Assembly (NCBI GenBank): GCA_011317545.1
Contig: WUJK01000013.1
Span: forward strand, 248,001-312,000
Length of the DNA: 64,000 bases
Direction: 5' to 3'
Origin: Coniella vitis
Lineage: Eukaryota; Ascomycota; Sordariomycetes; Diaporthales; Schizoparmaceae
Shown here: positions 34,603 to 45,623 of the stretch, one piece after another
Numbering within the stretch: position 1 is the stretch's first letter
How the letters are laid out: each line of letters opens with the position of its first letter
Made by a program: the position numbers and the translations under genes
Notes under the pieces: model-generated
What the model was told of the DNA's origin: nothing
The model's input: the letters and a program-made list of their open reading frames with translations, nothing else
Databases searched by the model: none

Positions 34603-36780
34603 ATGTGTAAATTCACCTACCTTGGCTATGGCGGCTGCGAAGAGCCGGAGAGGCACTACTTCATCCGGCGGGAAAAATGCGTGGCCAAAGCACACTTGAA
34701 GCACTGGTGTGACCCCCACGAGCAGGAAGAAGCCGTCCTGACCGAGGAGGACGAGCTCGTCAACATGGCATGCCCAATGTGCGCCGATATCCCCGTCCTC
34801 TACGACCAGCCTCTCCTCGACCTCGCCCACTCGCGCCGCTGTGTGCTTCCCGCACCGCGCTATGACGGCGTCACAGGCCAGTACTCGGGCTTGCCACGCC
34901 ATCTTGTCTACAACAACAACAACAACAACCGCATGATGCGCCCGCACATCCCACCCAAGAACTCGTCCGAGGCCCTGGTGCCCCGACCCTTGAACATGGC
35001 GCGCACGATTCACCAGCGCTCTGCCAGCGAGACGGCCGTTAATCGCATCCGGCAGCGCGAGGTTGCGCCCGACTACACCCTCCCCACGGTTCGGTACGAT
35101 GAAGAGCAAGAGCAGCAACAGCAGGAAATGCTCATGCTCCCTTCTGCCACGTACATGCCAGGCGAGGAGCAGATTCCCATGCTGCCTGCTACAGCGTACA
35201 TGCCTCCTCCTCATGACACATACAGCCAACTACCCAAACCCCTTGCCGCGCCGCAGCCCATGGAGCTGACCCCTCCCTCAAGCAGAGAGGGAAGCCTGTC
35301 GCCCCCTCAGAATCGCATGGGCATGCTGATGCGCACCATCCCACCAGGTGAAAGCAGCAGGCGTGAACTCGAGTCGATTCGCGAGAGAGCTAGGCTCGCC
35401 TCTGCGCACAACAATAGCAACAGCACCGGCAGCAACAATAACAAGCAGCAGCAACAGCGCCGCACCGGCACAGACCGCTCGCGCTCCGGCTCCGAGTCCT
35501 CCACTTCCTCCTTTGGTACACCTAACCCGCCGCCGCCGCCACCGCCTCCTCCCCGCCGCAAGACCTCCACCGCGTCTTCTGAAGCATCTGCAGCGTCTTC
35601 GCGCAACGGCGGAAGCGTAGCCTCAAGCCGTAGCACCAGCCGATCTGCCGTTCGCCGGCCCGAGCACCACCGCAAAGAGTCGTCCGCCTCGGCCATCTCA
35701 GCAGCAAGCAGTTCCTCGCGCACCCCACCGCAGCCCCAGCAGCAGTCTGAGAGCGGCACAGACAGATTTACCACCGCAGCGCTGCGCACAATCGGCATCA
35801 GTATCGACCGCACCGATTCGCCCGACCGGGGCCGAGGCCGTCAGCGCCGCGAGCGAGGCGGTTCGAGCAGCGAGCGCTCTGATTCTCCCTCTGTTTGGCG
35901 TCCAACCATTAGTCCACCTCAGTTACAGCAGGATAGCCTTGGAATGGGATCCAACAACAATAACAACAACAACAACAACAGCAGCAGCAGCAGTTCCACA
36001 ACAAACATTGTCGAGCCCCTCAAGCAGCGCCTGGTGCCCTTCCGACCAACCAAAAGCGGTGCAACAACGCCCAACTCGGTTCTGAGCACTGTGACGACCC
36101 CACGCCGCGAGACGTCTGTGACTATGCTCGACTTGCAGCGACCGCCCAAGACGCCGTATCCTAACGCGTCTGCATCCTCCAACCTGAGATCCCCCGCCGC
36201 GCCGCTGAGGCTGTACCCGAGCAAGGAGGAGGACGCAAAGATAGCCTCGGCGGCCTTTAATACGATGCTGCAGGAGGAGCACAAGGCGATGGCCAAGGCG
36301 ACGCTAGCTTACAGCGAGCAGCAGCAGCAGCAGCAGCAGCAATCGCAAAACAACAACAATGAAGACGAGGATCTGGAAAGCGCAATCGAAATGCACCTCC
36401 CCACCGTTTCGATGCAACTCACCGCCGCAAGCAGCAACAGCGATCCTTATGGCTCGGCAGGTGTCGGGCGAGGAGTCGCCGCCGCAGCAGGAACAGCGCC
36501 CTCGTCGTCGTCCAAGGCCGGTGGACTACCAGCAGCAGCGCGGGCCGGACTGCGACGCATCAAGACGGGCCAGGTGAAAACCGTGACGATTGCGTCGCCT
36601 CTACGGCCACTCAAGAGGTCGCAGACGGAGGATGTGCTGACGACGCCTGTGTCTGCCACGATGAAGGTGAGAGGTGGTCCGTTGTTTAGTATTGCGGGTG
36701 TGGCGGGGGGAAGGGCACAGGAGTTTGAAATTGTGCACAAGCATGGCGAGCAGGATGAGTCTTTGGGTAAGGTGTTTTGA
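34603..36780 (+). CDS. Low-complexity protein with N-terminal Cys/His cluster (725 aa), unknown
   Basis: The start at 34603 (CGACCATGTG) gives a protein whose first 60 residues carry Cys at 2, 12, 26, 36, 57 and 60 with His at 18, 31, 34 and 39. A CPMC pair closes this segment. The arrangement suggests a metal-binding fold, but I recognise no named domain. The rest is almost entirely disordered: Asn runs (about residues 103-109 and 450-458), Gln runs, a Pro run (about 308-317), long Ser/Arg-rich stretches, and scattered Ser/Thr-Pro sites. Gln and Asn runs are encoded by CAG/CAA and AAC/AAT repeats. No intron is needed. This type, a short Cys-rich head on a long disordered tail, is common among fungal hypothetical proteins. 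Function and location are unknown. Confidence 0.75.
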   Translation: MCKFTYLGYGGCEEPERHYFIRREKCVAKAHLKHWCDPHEQEEAVLTEEDELVNMACPMCADIPVLYDQPLLDLAHSRRCVLPAPRYDGVTGQYSGLPRHLVYNNNNNNRMMRPHIPPKNSSEALVPRPLNMARTIHQRSASETAVNRIRQREVAPDYTLPTVRYDEEQEQQQQEMLMLPSATYMPGEEQIPMLPATAYMPPPHDTYSQLPKPLAAPQPMELTPPSSREGSLSPPQNRMGMLMRTIPPGESSRRELESIRERARLASAHNNSNSTGSNNNKQQQQRRTGTDRSRSGSESSTSSFGTPNPPPPPPPPPRRKTSTASSEASAASSRNGGSVASSRSTSRSAVRRPEHHRKESSASAISAASSSSRTPPQPQQQSESGTDRFTTAALRTIGISIDRTDSPDRGRGRQRRERGGSSSERSDSPSVWRPTISPPQLQQDSLGMGSNNNNNNNNNSSSSSSTTNIVEPLKQRLVPFRPTKSGATTPNSVLSTVTTPRRETSVTMLDLQRPPKTPYPNASASSNLRSPAAPLRLYPSKEEDAKIASAAFNTMLQEEHKAMAKATLAYSEQQQQQQQQSQNNNNEDEDLESAIEMHLPTVSMQLTAASSNSDPYGSAGVGRGVAAAAGTAPSSSSKAGGLPAAARAGLRRIKTGQVKTVTIASPLRPLKRSQTEDVLTTPVSATMKVRGGPLFSIAGVAGGRAQEFEIVHKHGEQDESLGKVF

Positions 36781-37904
36781 TCTGATATCCTTCTGCTTTT
36801 CCTCTTTCTATTTTCTTTTTTCTTCGTGATTCTCTCGCTGGATGAGAGGATGACACCCATTGACTCGAGGGTTTTCTTTTGTACTCTTTCCCCCACCTGT
36901 TTCTGTTCACGTCTTGGCAGCATTGTTTGAGTTGGTCTTCATTTTACGTTGGAGTCTGGGATGTTTCTGGGACCTGGTCTACGGCTTTGGACTTGAAGAT
37001 GTAAAACAGGAAGGGTATTTTTTGTGAGAGGAGTTTGGACTGAAGATACCAGGGTGATTTTTGTCTTGTTTTCACTTAATTCCAGCTATTCTTTTTTTGA
37101 AATTCAATATCTACTGCCAACAATGCTTTCTTTCCCGAGTTCCTTGTTCTCTTGCTCTTACCCACTGTGCGCTCGTCCAAGGTTGTGGCTTTCAAAGTTG
37201 AAGCCGTTGGGATGTGGCTAATAGACAGCTATGCAACGCTTGAAGTAACATATCTGGGGCTCTTTGACAGCCCTTTTGGTGTATGGGTAAGCCTTTTTGA
37301 GGACAACAACGGAATTGAAGTAATCTGCGAGGAAGCGCCGAGCATACGCCCCAATTGCACGAGCTCCAGGAAACCAGGAGAGTGGTGAAGAGTGTCCACC
37401 GGCATACAGGCGGGCGGTCCGATACGTGTGCATGCAGGGGGAAGGAAGTATTGGACTTTATATTCTGTGTGCTAGGCTGAGATTTGTACATGTTGCTCCT
37501 CTGATATCCTCCCAACTTATGCCCTCTCTTGGGTTCTATGGCATGAGTACAAATGGTGTTGATATCGTGTCACGTCAACCTGGGACTCATCGCTTGTTGT
37601 AATATCACTTCGGGTCTCACCATTTGCCATCTCATATCTGGCCCATCTTCAAATTTCCTCTTTTCCACAACTCAGCCTTACTTCCACAAACCACAAACAA
37701 ACAATGTCACCATCCACCGTCCTCCTCCCATCTCATGGCCCCGCTACAGCCTCCTCCCTGATTTCATCCCCCTCAATCCACTCCTCACTCTCCTCGCCCT
37801 GCTCGCCCACGACGCCCTCCTCCGCCGCCGAATGCCCCCAGACCCCCCACCAGTTCCCCATCCTAGGCAACAAGTCACATCTTGCCGGGACCACGAAGCC
37901 CTGG
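36781..37904. other. Intergenic, no supported gene
   Basis: 3' region of the preceding gene, then mixed sequence without a domain. A frame from 37704 leads into the P450 fragment but is Ser/Pro-rich and unlike P450 before about 37905. Confidence 0.4.
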
Positions 37905-38147
37905 CTGCAATTTCAGCCCCGGGCCCACGTCTACGGGCCCCCTCATACCATGTGTCTGGGCGCAAACCTGGCTTCTGAATCGCTTTACATTGTGCTGGCC
38001 AAGATCTTGTGGACAGTGGACGTCAACACACTCCCAGGAGTGCAGTATGACATCTTTGACTACACTGAAGGCTCCAATATCCGCCTGAAGCCGTTTAGGT
38101 GTGCCACTACAGTCAGGAGCGAGCAGCACAGAACAATCTTAAAGTGA
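37905..38147 (+). pseudogene. Cytochrome P450 C-terminal fragment
   Basis: The frame reads a damaged haem-binding loop (F..., then MCLGANLASESLYI, haem-ligand Cys codon at 37953) followed by the usual helix L and C-terminal strand features: AKILWTVDV, YDIFDYTEG and RLKPFRC. Normal P450s have FxxGxRxCxG. Here the glycines and the Arg before the Cys are changed (YGPPHTMCLG). The roughly 400 residues that should precede it are absent upstream. It is best read as the last exon or remnant of a lost gene. It lies 206 bp from the dioxygenase stop, in convergent orientation. Confidence 0.65.
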
Positions 38148-38353
38148 ACAGCAACAGGCTGCCGCCTATCTGCAGAAGTTTAGTCCATTTAGTGAGTAGT
38201 TCAGCAGACCTAGCCTAGAGGGAAAATCAACCAAGACCCATTTTGTCTTTCCTTCCCAATAACTCCATGACCATTTTCCCAAATCCTTGCACAGAAGTGA
38301 AGTCAGTCTCTACTGTGTCTGAGATGACAGCAGACTGTATTGCACTTTTCTTC

Positions 38354-39593
38354 CTAGGCTTCATCTTCTTCGATGAGCCAAGCAGCCGAGCCCGAGCAGT
38401 AGCGCGGCAACTTGTACTCTTTCTCGGGGACAATCTGGTAACGGTCCTCGGAAGGCATGAGGAAACATCCAAAGGTTCCCCCCAATGAGCCATAGGCAGC
38501 ATTCCAAGGCTCCTTCATGTTCTCGGGGATATCCCATGACAGCTCAGGGTTGCGCAGCCACAGGCGGACCAAGTGACGACGAGTGTTGGCGTCAGTGTAG
38601 GCATCGCGCTTGTGGAGGAGCGCAAAGTTGTTGATGAAGAGCATGTCACCAGGCTTGGCAGAAACCGAGACGGCATGCTTATCGGCAAGCTGAGCCAAGG
38701 TGTCAAGAGCCTTCAACTGGGCCTCGGTCAGCATGCTGCCATCGCCTTGAACACCAGCAGTAGCCGGGTGGAGGCCCAGACGACCAGGATCGACGCTGAT
38801 AATGACACGGCCATTGTGCTTGGCAAGAACGGGAAGCTTTGCGAAGCGGGCCGGCTTGGCGCTCAGCTGGACCGGCCACTCGGCGCTCATGAGGGTCTTG
38901 AGTTCTTGAGGATGGTGCTCCTCGAGGTCGGCAAAGATGGCCGAAGCGGAGGAGACAGAGGTGGCGCCGCCTTTCTGGGCAATCTCGCGGTACTGAAGGC
39001 ACAGGATTTCGCAACCCATGTCATTGTGGAATGGAAGAGCAGAGGTGGTGTGGATTCCGTGGCGCTTCTCCTGGGGAACCTGTTGTGTAAGACGTGTGTT
39101 AGCTCGAGGCCATAATGGTGCCGTCTGTCTCTTTGGGCTCTCTCACATCGGACCACTCCTTGGCGTCGGTGATATGGGTAATCATGTCGCGCTTCTTGTT
39201 CTGACGTCCTGGAAAGGAAAGATGGCTGGTTAGTGAAACGGTCTTGCAGCTTCTTATGAATTGTGTTTCTGGGCGATTGATTGTACCTCGTTCTGAACCA
39301 ATGTGGGCGCAGATGCCCAGATAGACAATCATGTTCTCTTCAGTAGTGAAGTCAGTCGTGTCAAGGCCACTAATGACAGCAAAGTAGTCGCCATCCTTTG
39401 CATGAATGGACTTGGCGAGCTCCTCAAGCCGGGGGCCCAGAGTGGGCAGAGGAAACGAGACCTTGGTGACCGTCTCAGGGTTGCCATTCTTGGGATCGCT
39501 CTGCCACACGGTCAGGGCTTGCTTGACCTCGAGCTTGGCAGGCTCGTCGAGGTTGAGGTGGTGGCCCATGCCAGTCAAGGAGAGAGAACCCAT
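38354..39593 (-). CDS. TauD/TfdA-family Fe(II)/2-oxoglutarate dioxygenase (364 aa)
   Basis: Exons on the minus strand: 39593-39287, 39208-39147 and 39079-38354, with introns of 78 and 67 bp. The joins restore one frame and put the iron site together. Iron ligands: H141 and D143 in FHNDMG, and H279 in NNFALLHKRDAY. R295 in HLVRLWL is the expected 2-oxoglutarate-binding Arg. Length and motif order fit the fungal TfdA/TauD group, which hydroxylates small acids such as taurine, sulfonates or aromatic acids using O2 and 2-oxoglutarate. No targeting signal is seen, so it is likely cytosolic. The substrate cannot be told. Complete as read. Confidence 0.9.
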
Positions 39594-41069
39594 GATGGTT
39601 TGTGGTTGTTTGTGATGATTGCAAGCAAAACAGAGTTCTGCGGGTTGTGCAGACCACAGAGGGAAAGAAGGAGGTGGATGTGTGTTCGCGAGAAGAATGC
39701 AAACCAGAGCAGTCTTGGACGTGTGGGACAAGTGCAAGGTTCGTCTGACGGAGTGGAAAGATGGTGAGTTGGGAGAAATCACCACCGGGCAGTGCATGGA
39801 ATGGAGGCCAAATATATTCTCGAGATCCAAGGCTGAACCAGGAGTGAGTCTTCGTCTGCCAGTGAGTCCTCGATACTTATGTAATGTGGCCTCCCCAGCT
39901 GGGCCCTATTTCTGCTGCACTTGCCATCTGCGTGCCTTCCCTGGAAACCGGAAATCGGGGCGAGCGGCGATGCTTTTGGCAGGAGGTGACCGCCCCATGC
40001 CGACCACGGTGCTGCCCGTGCGTGCCTTCCTCCTTCCGAGTCTACTATGTATAGGACGAGGCAGAGCCGCTCTTTGCATATTGCTTTTGCGGACAACCTT
40101 GGAACCGCCAAGACAAGCTGCGCGCTTCGTCCCGCTGCCTCTCCCGTTTCCCGACCTTGAAAGGCACAAGGCAAGAGGCCCCTCGGGCCCAAGCTGCAAG
40201 CCAAGCACTGACAGCTGCGCCTAAACTTCCTCTGCCCATCCAGCATGCCGCCATCCCGCCATTCTACCATCCTCCTCCACCGCCAGTTGAGACTCGCAGC
40301 CTGCCGTTCATCACATTACCCGACTCGGTCTTGTCTTGTCGCTCTGTGTCACGAGCACGAGTTCCCACGCCGGCGCACAGCCGACACATACCACGGCGCC
40401 GATCCGCCACCGTCCCGTCGATAAGGCCAGCACGGTCATGCAGCGCCGCTCAGAATGATTGACAAGCTGGATCGCAAAGGATGATAGCCTCATCCAAGAG
40501 ACTGCCACTTGACTGGCCCGGTCTGGCCCTCGGTCGTCTTTCTTTTGGCCCTTACTTCTGCTTCTTTTGGTTCTAAACTTCTTCTGCTCCCGCTTCTTCC
40601 TTTTCCTCCTTCTCACCGACTACACCAGAATTGTTGTTTGAGACAACAGACATCGTCACCTGATGCCGCAGGATGCTTTTTGCTGCCAGCCCTTCGATTG
40701 GCCTGGATCTAGGGACTACGGTCGGTGAGCATGACCAGCAAGTCGCTAAACGTCGACGGGGTCTTTCAGCACGCTGCCTTCTCGTGAATGATTTCATCTA
40801 TCTGCCCTGCAAATTCGCGAGCCCCCATTCTAGGAAAAAGCTGAAACTATCTCCACAGTAGGGTCTCACTATTGCCTCCAGAACGCTCTCGTCTACAACA
40901 TGGCCTCCGGATCATGTACCCGCCTGACCGGTGTGCCTCTTACATGAAAAACGGCAACCATAATAGCAAAGAGGTTCAGTCTTGCGACAGGCTCATGCGC
41001 CGACGAAACACACGGCATGATCGCCGGTAGATTCTGCAGGCGGCCTCCAGGTGGATCTTTGCAAAAAAA
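39594..41069. other. Intergenic, no supported gene
   Basis: 1.5 kb between the dioxygenase start and the flavin-reductase stop. It holds the dioxygenase promoter (about 39594-40100). Several short frames exist on both strands without any domain. T/C-rich tract near 40540-40610. Confidence 0.5.
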
Positions 41070-41900
41070 TTAGTGCCCATCCCCAGCACCGGGCTGCTCT
41101 TGGTCCTCACGCAGCTTTTGCTCCTCCTCCATGGCCCGATTAGTTTTCGTGTTGCCTTCGAGACCGCTCAAAAGTGCGTCTCCCCACTTGCCGCTGCTTG
41201 GTACCACCATGTCAAAAGTCTCTCGCACCACTGCATACTGGTAATATCCGCAGCGCGCAATGGGCTGTGTCTTTTTGACGTCAAGTATCCCGTCAGTCAG
41301 CACATCGTCCGCGATATGCACTGCAACGACGCGCCCAATCACAACATCCACGGTGCCCATTGGTGGGTTGGCTGGCAGACGAAGCGTGGAGTGGTAGACG
41401 CATTCGAACTTGACGGGGCTGGCCTTGACCATGGGCAGCCGCGGGCTTTGGAGCACGCTTGTGAATTCTTTTTCGAGGCCTGCCCGCTCAAACTCATCAA
41501 TTTCTGGTGGAACCTGCTCGGCCGTGATGTTGACCGCCTCACGTAGATCCCACGTGGCCATATTCCACGCAAAATGGCCCGTGGATTCTGCGTTGACGAC
41601 GGTGTCCTTGCGCTCTCCCACGGGTGTTTGATTGCTCGAGAACATGACATAGGGCGGGTCAAACGTCAGATTGTTGAATTGCGAATAGGGTGCCAGGTTA
41701 TGCACTCCCTTTTGTGACACTGTACTGATCCAGCCTATAGGCCGAGGAACCACGCAAGCCTGTGTGTGCGCGTGCATCATTGTCTTGTCAGCCATATACT
41801 GTGACAACGTTCTGCTTCACCCAGCTGGTAGGAGTAACTGCCTAACCTTGAAAGGGTCGCGAGGCAAGCCATGGTCTGTCTTTCCTGGTTCGTAGAACAT
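41070..41900 (-). CDS. Flavin-reductase-like FMN-binding protein (247 aa)
   Basis: Exons on the minus strand: 41900-41847 and 41759-41070. The 87-bp intron joins DPFK to ACVVPRPIGWIS, the family's characteristic N-terminal block. The open frame into the intron (MADKTMM...) is not part of the protein. The domain is the split-barrel flavin reductase-like fold (DIM6/NTAB group): PRPIGWISTVS, then NLAPYSQFNNLTFDPPYVMF, the FMN-phosphate-contacting region in relatives. The C-terminal 25 residues are Glu/Gln-rich and disordered. Members reduce flavin for a partner monooxygenase or act as small FMN enzymes. No partner flavin monooxygenase is visible in the window. Same strand as the TauD gene, 1.5 kb away, with separate promoters. 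Confidence 0.85.
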
Positions 41901-43327
41901 GGTGATTGTTTGTTGGCTTCTGGAACGCTTTGCTTAGACGAGCTGAAACAGTGCCAGTTACTATGATCAAATGGCGAACTGTCAAAGTCAAAATATGCCT
42001 ACCAAGAGCAGTCTATAGTAGTTTGATTGCGGGAGCCAGTGTCAGCTGTAGCGCCTATATACTATGTATAAGGCCTAGAGTTTTGCACGTACGACAGCCC
42101 ACAATGTGCCATGGCCCCATCTTCTGGGGCTATCTCAGAACCAACATCAACCAGCGAGACGAATGGAGCCCGGTAAAGGTGGAGCCGTGGGGAATGGGCT
42201 GCATTGAGCGTGGGGATAGGATTGTCCATGCTGCCAGCAATTGAAAACATTGATGCCAGCTATGGAGAATTGAACAGAAGATAAGGATTGATAAGTTCCC
42301 CCTTTTGATGTCTATTGGCAACACTGTTCTCTTGGATGCAAAACTACCGGCCAAAGGCTAATCATGCAAATAGAACTGTGTACGACATCAAAGTACAATC
42401 AAGCCACGTCAGACCCACCGGCCAGGTGGGCGGCACAATATCTCCGAGCCGTTTCTCCCTTCGAACGTTCTTTTCCCGCCATCTTGTTCCATTCTGCTTC
42501 TTCTTTTTGTAGAGCAGATCAAGGCAACTTTATCCAACTGGCAGGGGCCTCTCACAAGATCACGTGCTGATTATGGATCATTACCGAAACCCCTTGCATA
42601 GCTTGCCTGCTCTGCAATAGGCATCTGTAATTTAAAGAAACGGCAGATACATAGCTTGATGGGCGGTGAATACCCCAAGCCCCAGGAGCGCCCTTCAATA
42701 GGTTGTTGTCCGTTTCTAGTTATGAATATCGGACATACAAGCAGGTACGTGGTCCAACGCCTTGTACATAGTACCTCGAGTTTTTGTCCATCCACACATC
42801 GCTGCATTATCCAGCCTTCTAATACCAGGCAGTCTGGTAACAACGACATGCCTCGTGTGAAGAGCAATTGCCCTCCGGAAACAGTCTGTTCTCCCCCTCC
42901 CCACTCCAACCGTGGGGACTTTGCGATGCAAATGTGGCTTACGGGACTATGTGTGACAAATTCCCCGACTTTGTGGTCGATAACAGTTGATCTCCGTCAT
43001 GGTGAAATGCATGGCTGGCAGGCCCAGCATCCCCTTTGCGGCATGGCTTGCCCATTACTATCTGATCTGGGTAGTACAGTACCGATGCAGGACGTGCCAC
43101 TGGTCGGCTTATCTGCGCGACGCATCCCCGCCTTTATTAGCGTGTTGAAGGGCAATGAATGGTGCAGGTGGCGTTGGGCGATATGGTAGCTTGCTCTGTG
43201 GAGCTGGTGCCGAAAGACGCCTCCACTTGATAAATAAAAAATGCCTTGACGTTGGATTTTATAAGAGTCACCAGAAATTCACTCCACCGAAGCGAAGAAA
43301 GAGGGAAAGCCTCGACTGCGCTTGACA
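41901..43327. other. Intergenic, divergent promoter region
   Basis: 1.4 kb between the flavin-reductase start (minus) and permease 1 start (plus). A 177-residue frame at 42656-43189 shows no domain and is not called. Nothing else is recognised. Confidence 0.5.
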
Positions 43328-45352
43328 ATGGCCGGCATCGAGGAAAAGGGCGGCAGCAACACGGCCGCCACCGTGGCCAGCGACGAAAAAACCACCACGG
43401 CAGGCTACGATGAGACTGTGAGCAGTATCCGAGAGAACACAGACTCGCTCCAGAGACATTTGGGCAACCGCCAGATCCAAATGATAGCCATTGGCGGCTC
43501 TATTGGCACTGCACTCTTTGTCAGTATTGGCAACGGCTTGATAGATGGCGGCCCCGGCTCTTTGCTCCTCGCATATACCATCTATACTTGCCTCTTGGGC
43601 TTGGTCAACAATTGCATGGCAGAGATGACAGTTTTCATGCCCATATCTGGTATTACGCTCTAATTCAAAGGCAGCTTTTGTTGTCTTTTTGTTTTGTGGC
43701 CTTTTGGTTTACTTTGATGCCTCGGGGAAGACAGAAAGAAGAGGGGGAAGGGAGCGAGATGTGGTTGGGGCTTCCACAGAATTTAGAGCTGGTTTCTTAA
43801 TCATATTGCCAACAAATATAGAAACGGGCCCTTGTGCTAACCTCCCTTCTAGGCTCCTTTATTCGCTTTGCTGGAAAATGGGTCGACGAGGCCTTTGGTT
43901 TCATGAGCGGCTGGAACTTTTACCTCTACGAAGCGGCCATGATACCCTTTGAGATCTCCGCCATCAACCTTATCTTGACATTCTGGCGCGACGATATTCC
44001 AGTTGCCGCTGTCTGCGCCGCCTGTGTGGTGCTTTATGGTGTCATTAACGTGTTTGCCGTCAAGTACTATGGCGAGGTGGAATTTTGGCTATCTACAGGA
44101 AAATTTCTCCTCATTCTCGTAGTTTTCTGTAAGTCGACACATTAACACACTTGATTTCTTTTCTCTCTTTGTAATATATATGTAATACATGTTTCAGGAA
44201 ACGCAGCAGCTAAATAACTCCAATGTGAATTTAACAGGTTTCACCTTCGTCACAATGGTGGGTGGGAATCCAAAGCACGATGCGTATGGATTTCGGTATT
44301 GGAATCATCCCGGCGCCTTTGCCGAATACATCCATTCAGGCACACTGGGACGCTTTCAAGGCTTCCTGGGCGCTCTCTGGTCCGCCGCCTTCACCATCGT
44401 TGGGCCCGAGTACCTCGCCATGGTCGCAGGCGAGGCTGAACGGCCGCGAGTCTACCTCAAACAAGGCTTCAAAACCGTCTACTGGCGCTTTGGCTTTTTC
44501 TTTATCGGTGGTGCGCTCTGCGTCGGCATCATCATCCCCTCCAACGACGCAGCCCTCATCGCCAACAACTCCTCCGGCACCGCAGCAGGCAGCCCCTACG
44601 TGATCGCCATGCAGAATCTCGGCGTGGGCGTGCTCCCGCACATCACCAACGCGCTCATGGTCACGAGCATCTTCTCCGCCGGCAACGCCTACACATACTG
44701 CGCGATGCGCTCCCTATATGGCCTCGCGCTCGAGGGCCAGGCGCCGCGCATTTTTGCAAAGTGCACGCGCTCCGGCATCCCCGTGTACGCCTTTGCGGTG
44801 ACGATGCTGTTCGCCTTGCTGTCCTTCCTCGACGTCTCGAGTGGCACGGGCCAGGCGCTGACGTGGTTTGCCAACCTCACCGAGGCGGCGCAGCTGATTG
44901 ACTATATCGTCATGTGCGTGACGTACTTGTTCTTTTACCGCGCGCTGCAAGCGCAGGGCATTGATCGCGCGAGCCTGCCGTACCGGGGCTGGTTTCAGCC
45001 GTATAGTGCGTGGATTGGCCTGGTGGGCGAGACGATGGTGTTGGGGTGTTATGGCTATGAGACGTTTCTGCCTGGCGAGTGGGACTTGGGCACGTTTTTC
45101 AGTTACTATACCATGGTGTTTGTGGCGGTTGTCACCTACGCGGGGTGGAAGGTGTTGAAGCACACCAAGGTGGTGAGGCCCGAGGAGGCGGATCTGGTGT
45201 GGGATCGGCCTGTGATTGACGCGTATGAGGAAGGCCTTGTCACGAAGCCGGAGGGGTTTTGGAGCGAGGTTGGGAAGATGGTTCGGTTTGGTGCTTCAGG
45301 GCGGAGGAGAACAGGTGGTGAGGGCGTGGGTGAGCAGCCGGAAGGGAGGTGA
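43328..45352 (+). CDS. Amino-acid permease (AAT/YAT family, 570 aa)
   Basis: Exons 43328-43649, 43853-44128 and 44238-45352. Intron 1 is 203 bp (branch-like GCTAAC before CTTCTAG) and intron 2 is 109 bp (GTAAGT..AACAG). Joins give SGSFIRFAGKWV and VVFCFTFVTMVGGNP, both as in the family. TM1 carries GSIGTALFVSIGNGL, the substrate-binding glycine region of amino acid-polyamine-cation transporters, followed by GGPGSLLLAY. GPEYLAMVAGEAERPR is present in the middle TM region. About 12 membrane segments are expected, with cytosolic tails. Probably a plasma-membrane proton symporter for amino acids; specificity unknown. The neighbour on the opposite strand (45624-48300) is a second, diverged permease. 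The stops are 271 bp apart. Confidence 0.92.
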
Positions 45353-45623
45353 GGGTTTCAGAAGAAGAGGCTAGCTGGTACGGTAGGTCGATGCCGGGTC
45401 CGTGTTAGTGGTTTGGAAAAGTGTGATGATGTTGTGTCGGGTGGGAGTCGAGACTCGACGGGTTAGGAAGGTCTGAGAAATGCGACAACACTTACAGCGC
45501 CACAGCTCTCTTCTTTTGTTTCCAGCAACCCAGCTGCCCACATACCCCCTCACCGCTTCTCGCCCTTACCTTCTCTGAACTCCTCTGTCGGCGCGCCGTG
45601 GCGTGGCGTTGGCGTTGGCGTCC

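Noticed and set aside
38148..38353. Functional link of the P450 fragment to the dioxygenase as a fused gene
   Set aside because: They lie on opposite strands with separate stops.
42656..43189. 177-residue plus-strand frame
   Set aside because: No hydrophobic or domain pattern; mirrored by minus frames; in the promoter region of the permease.
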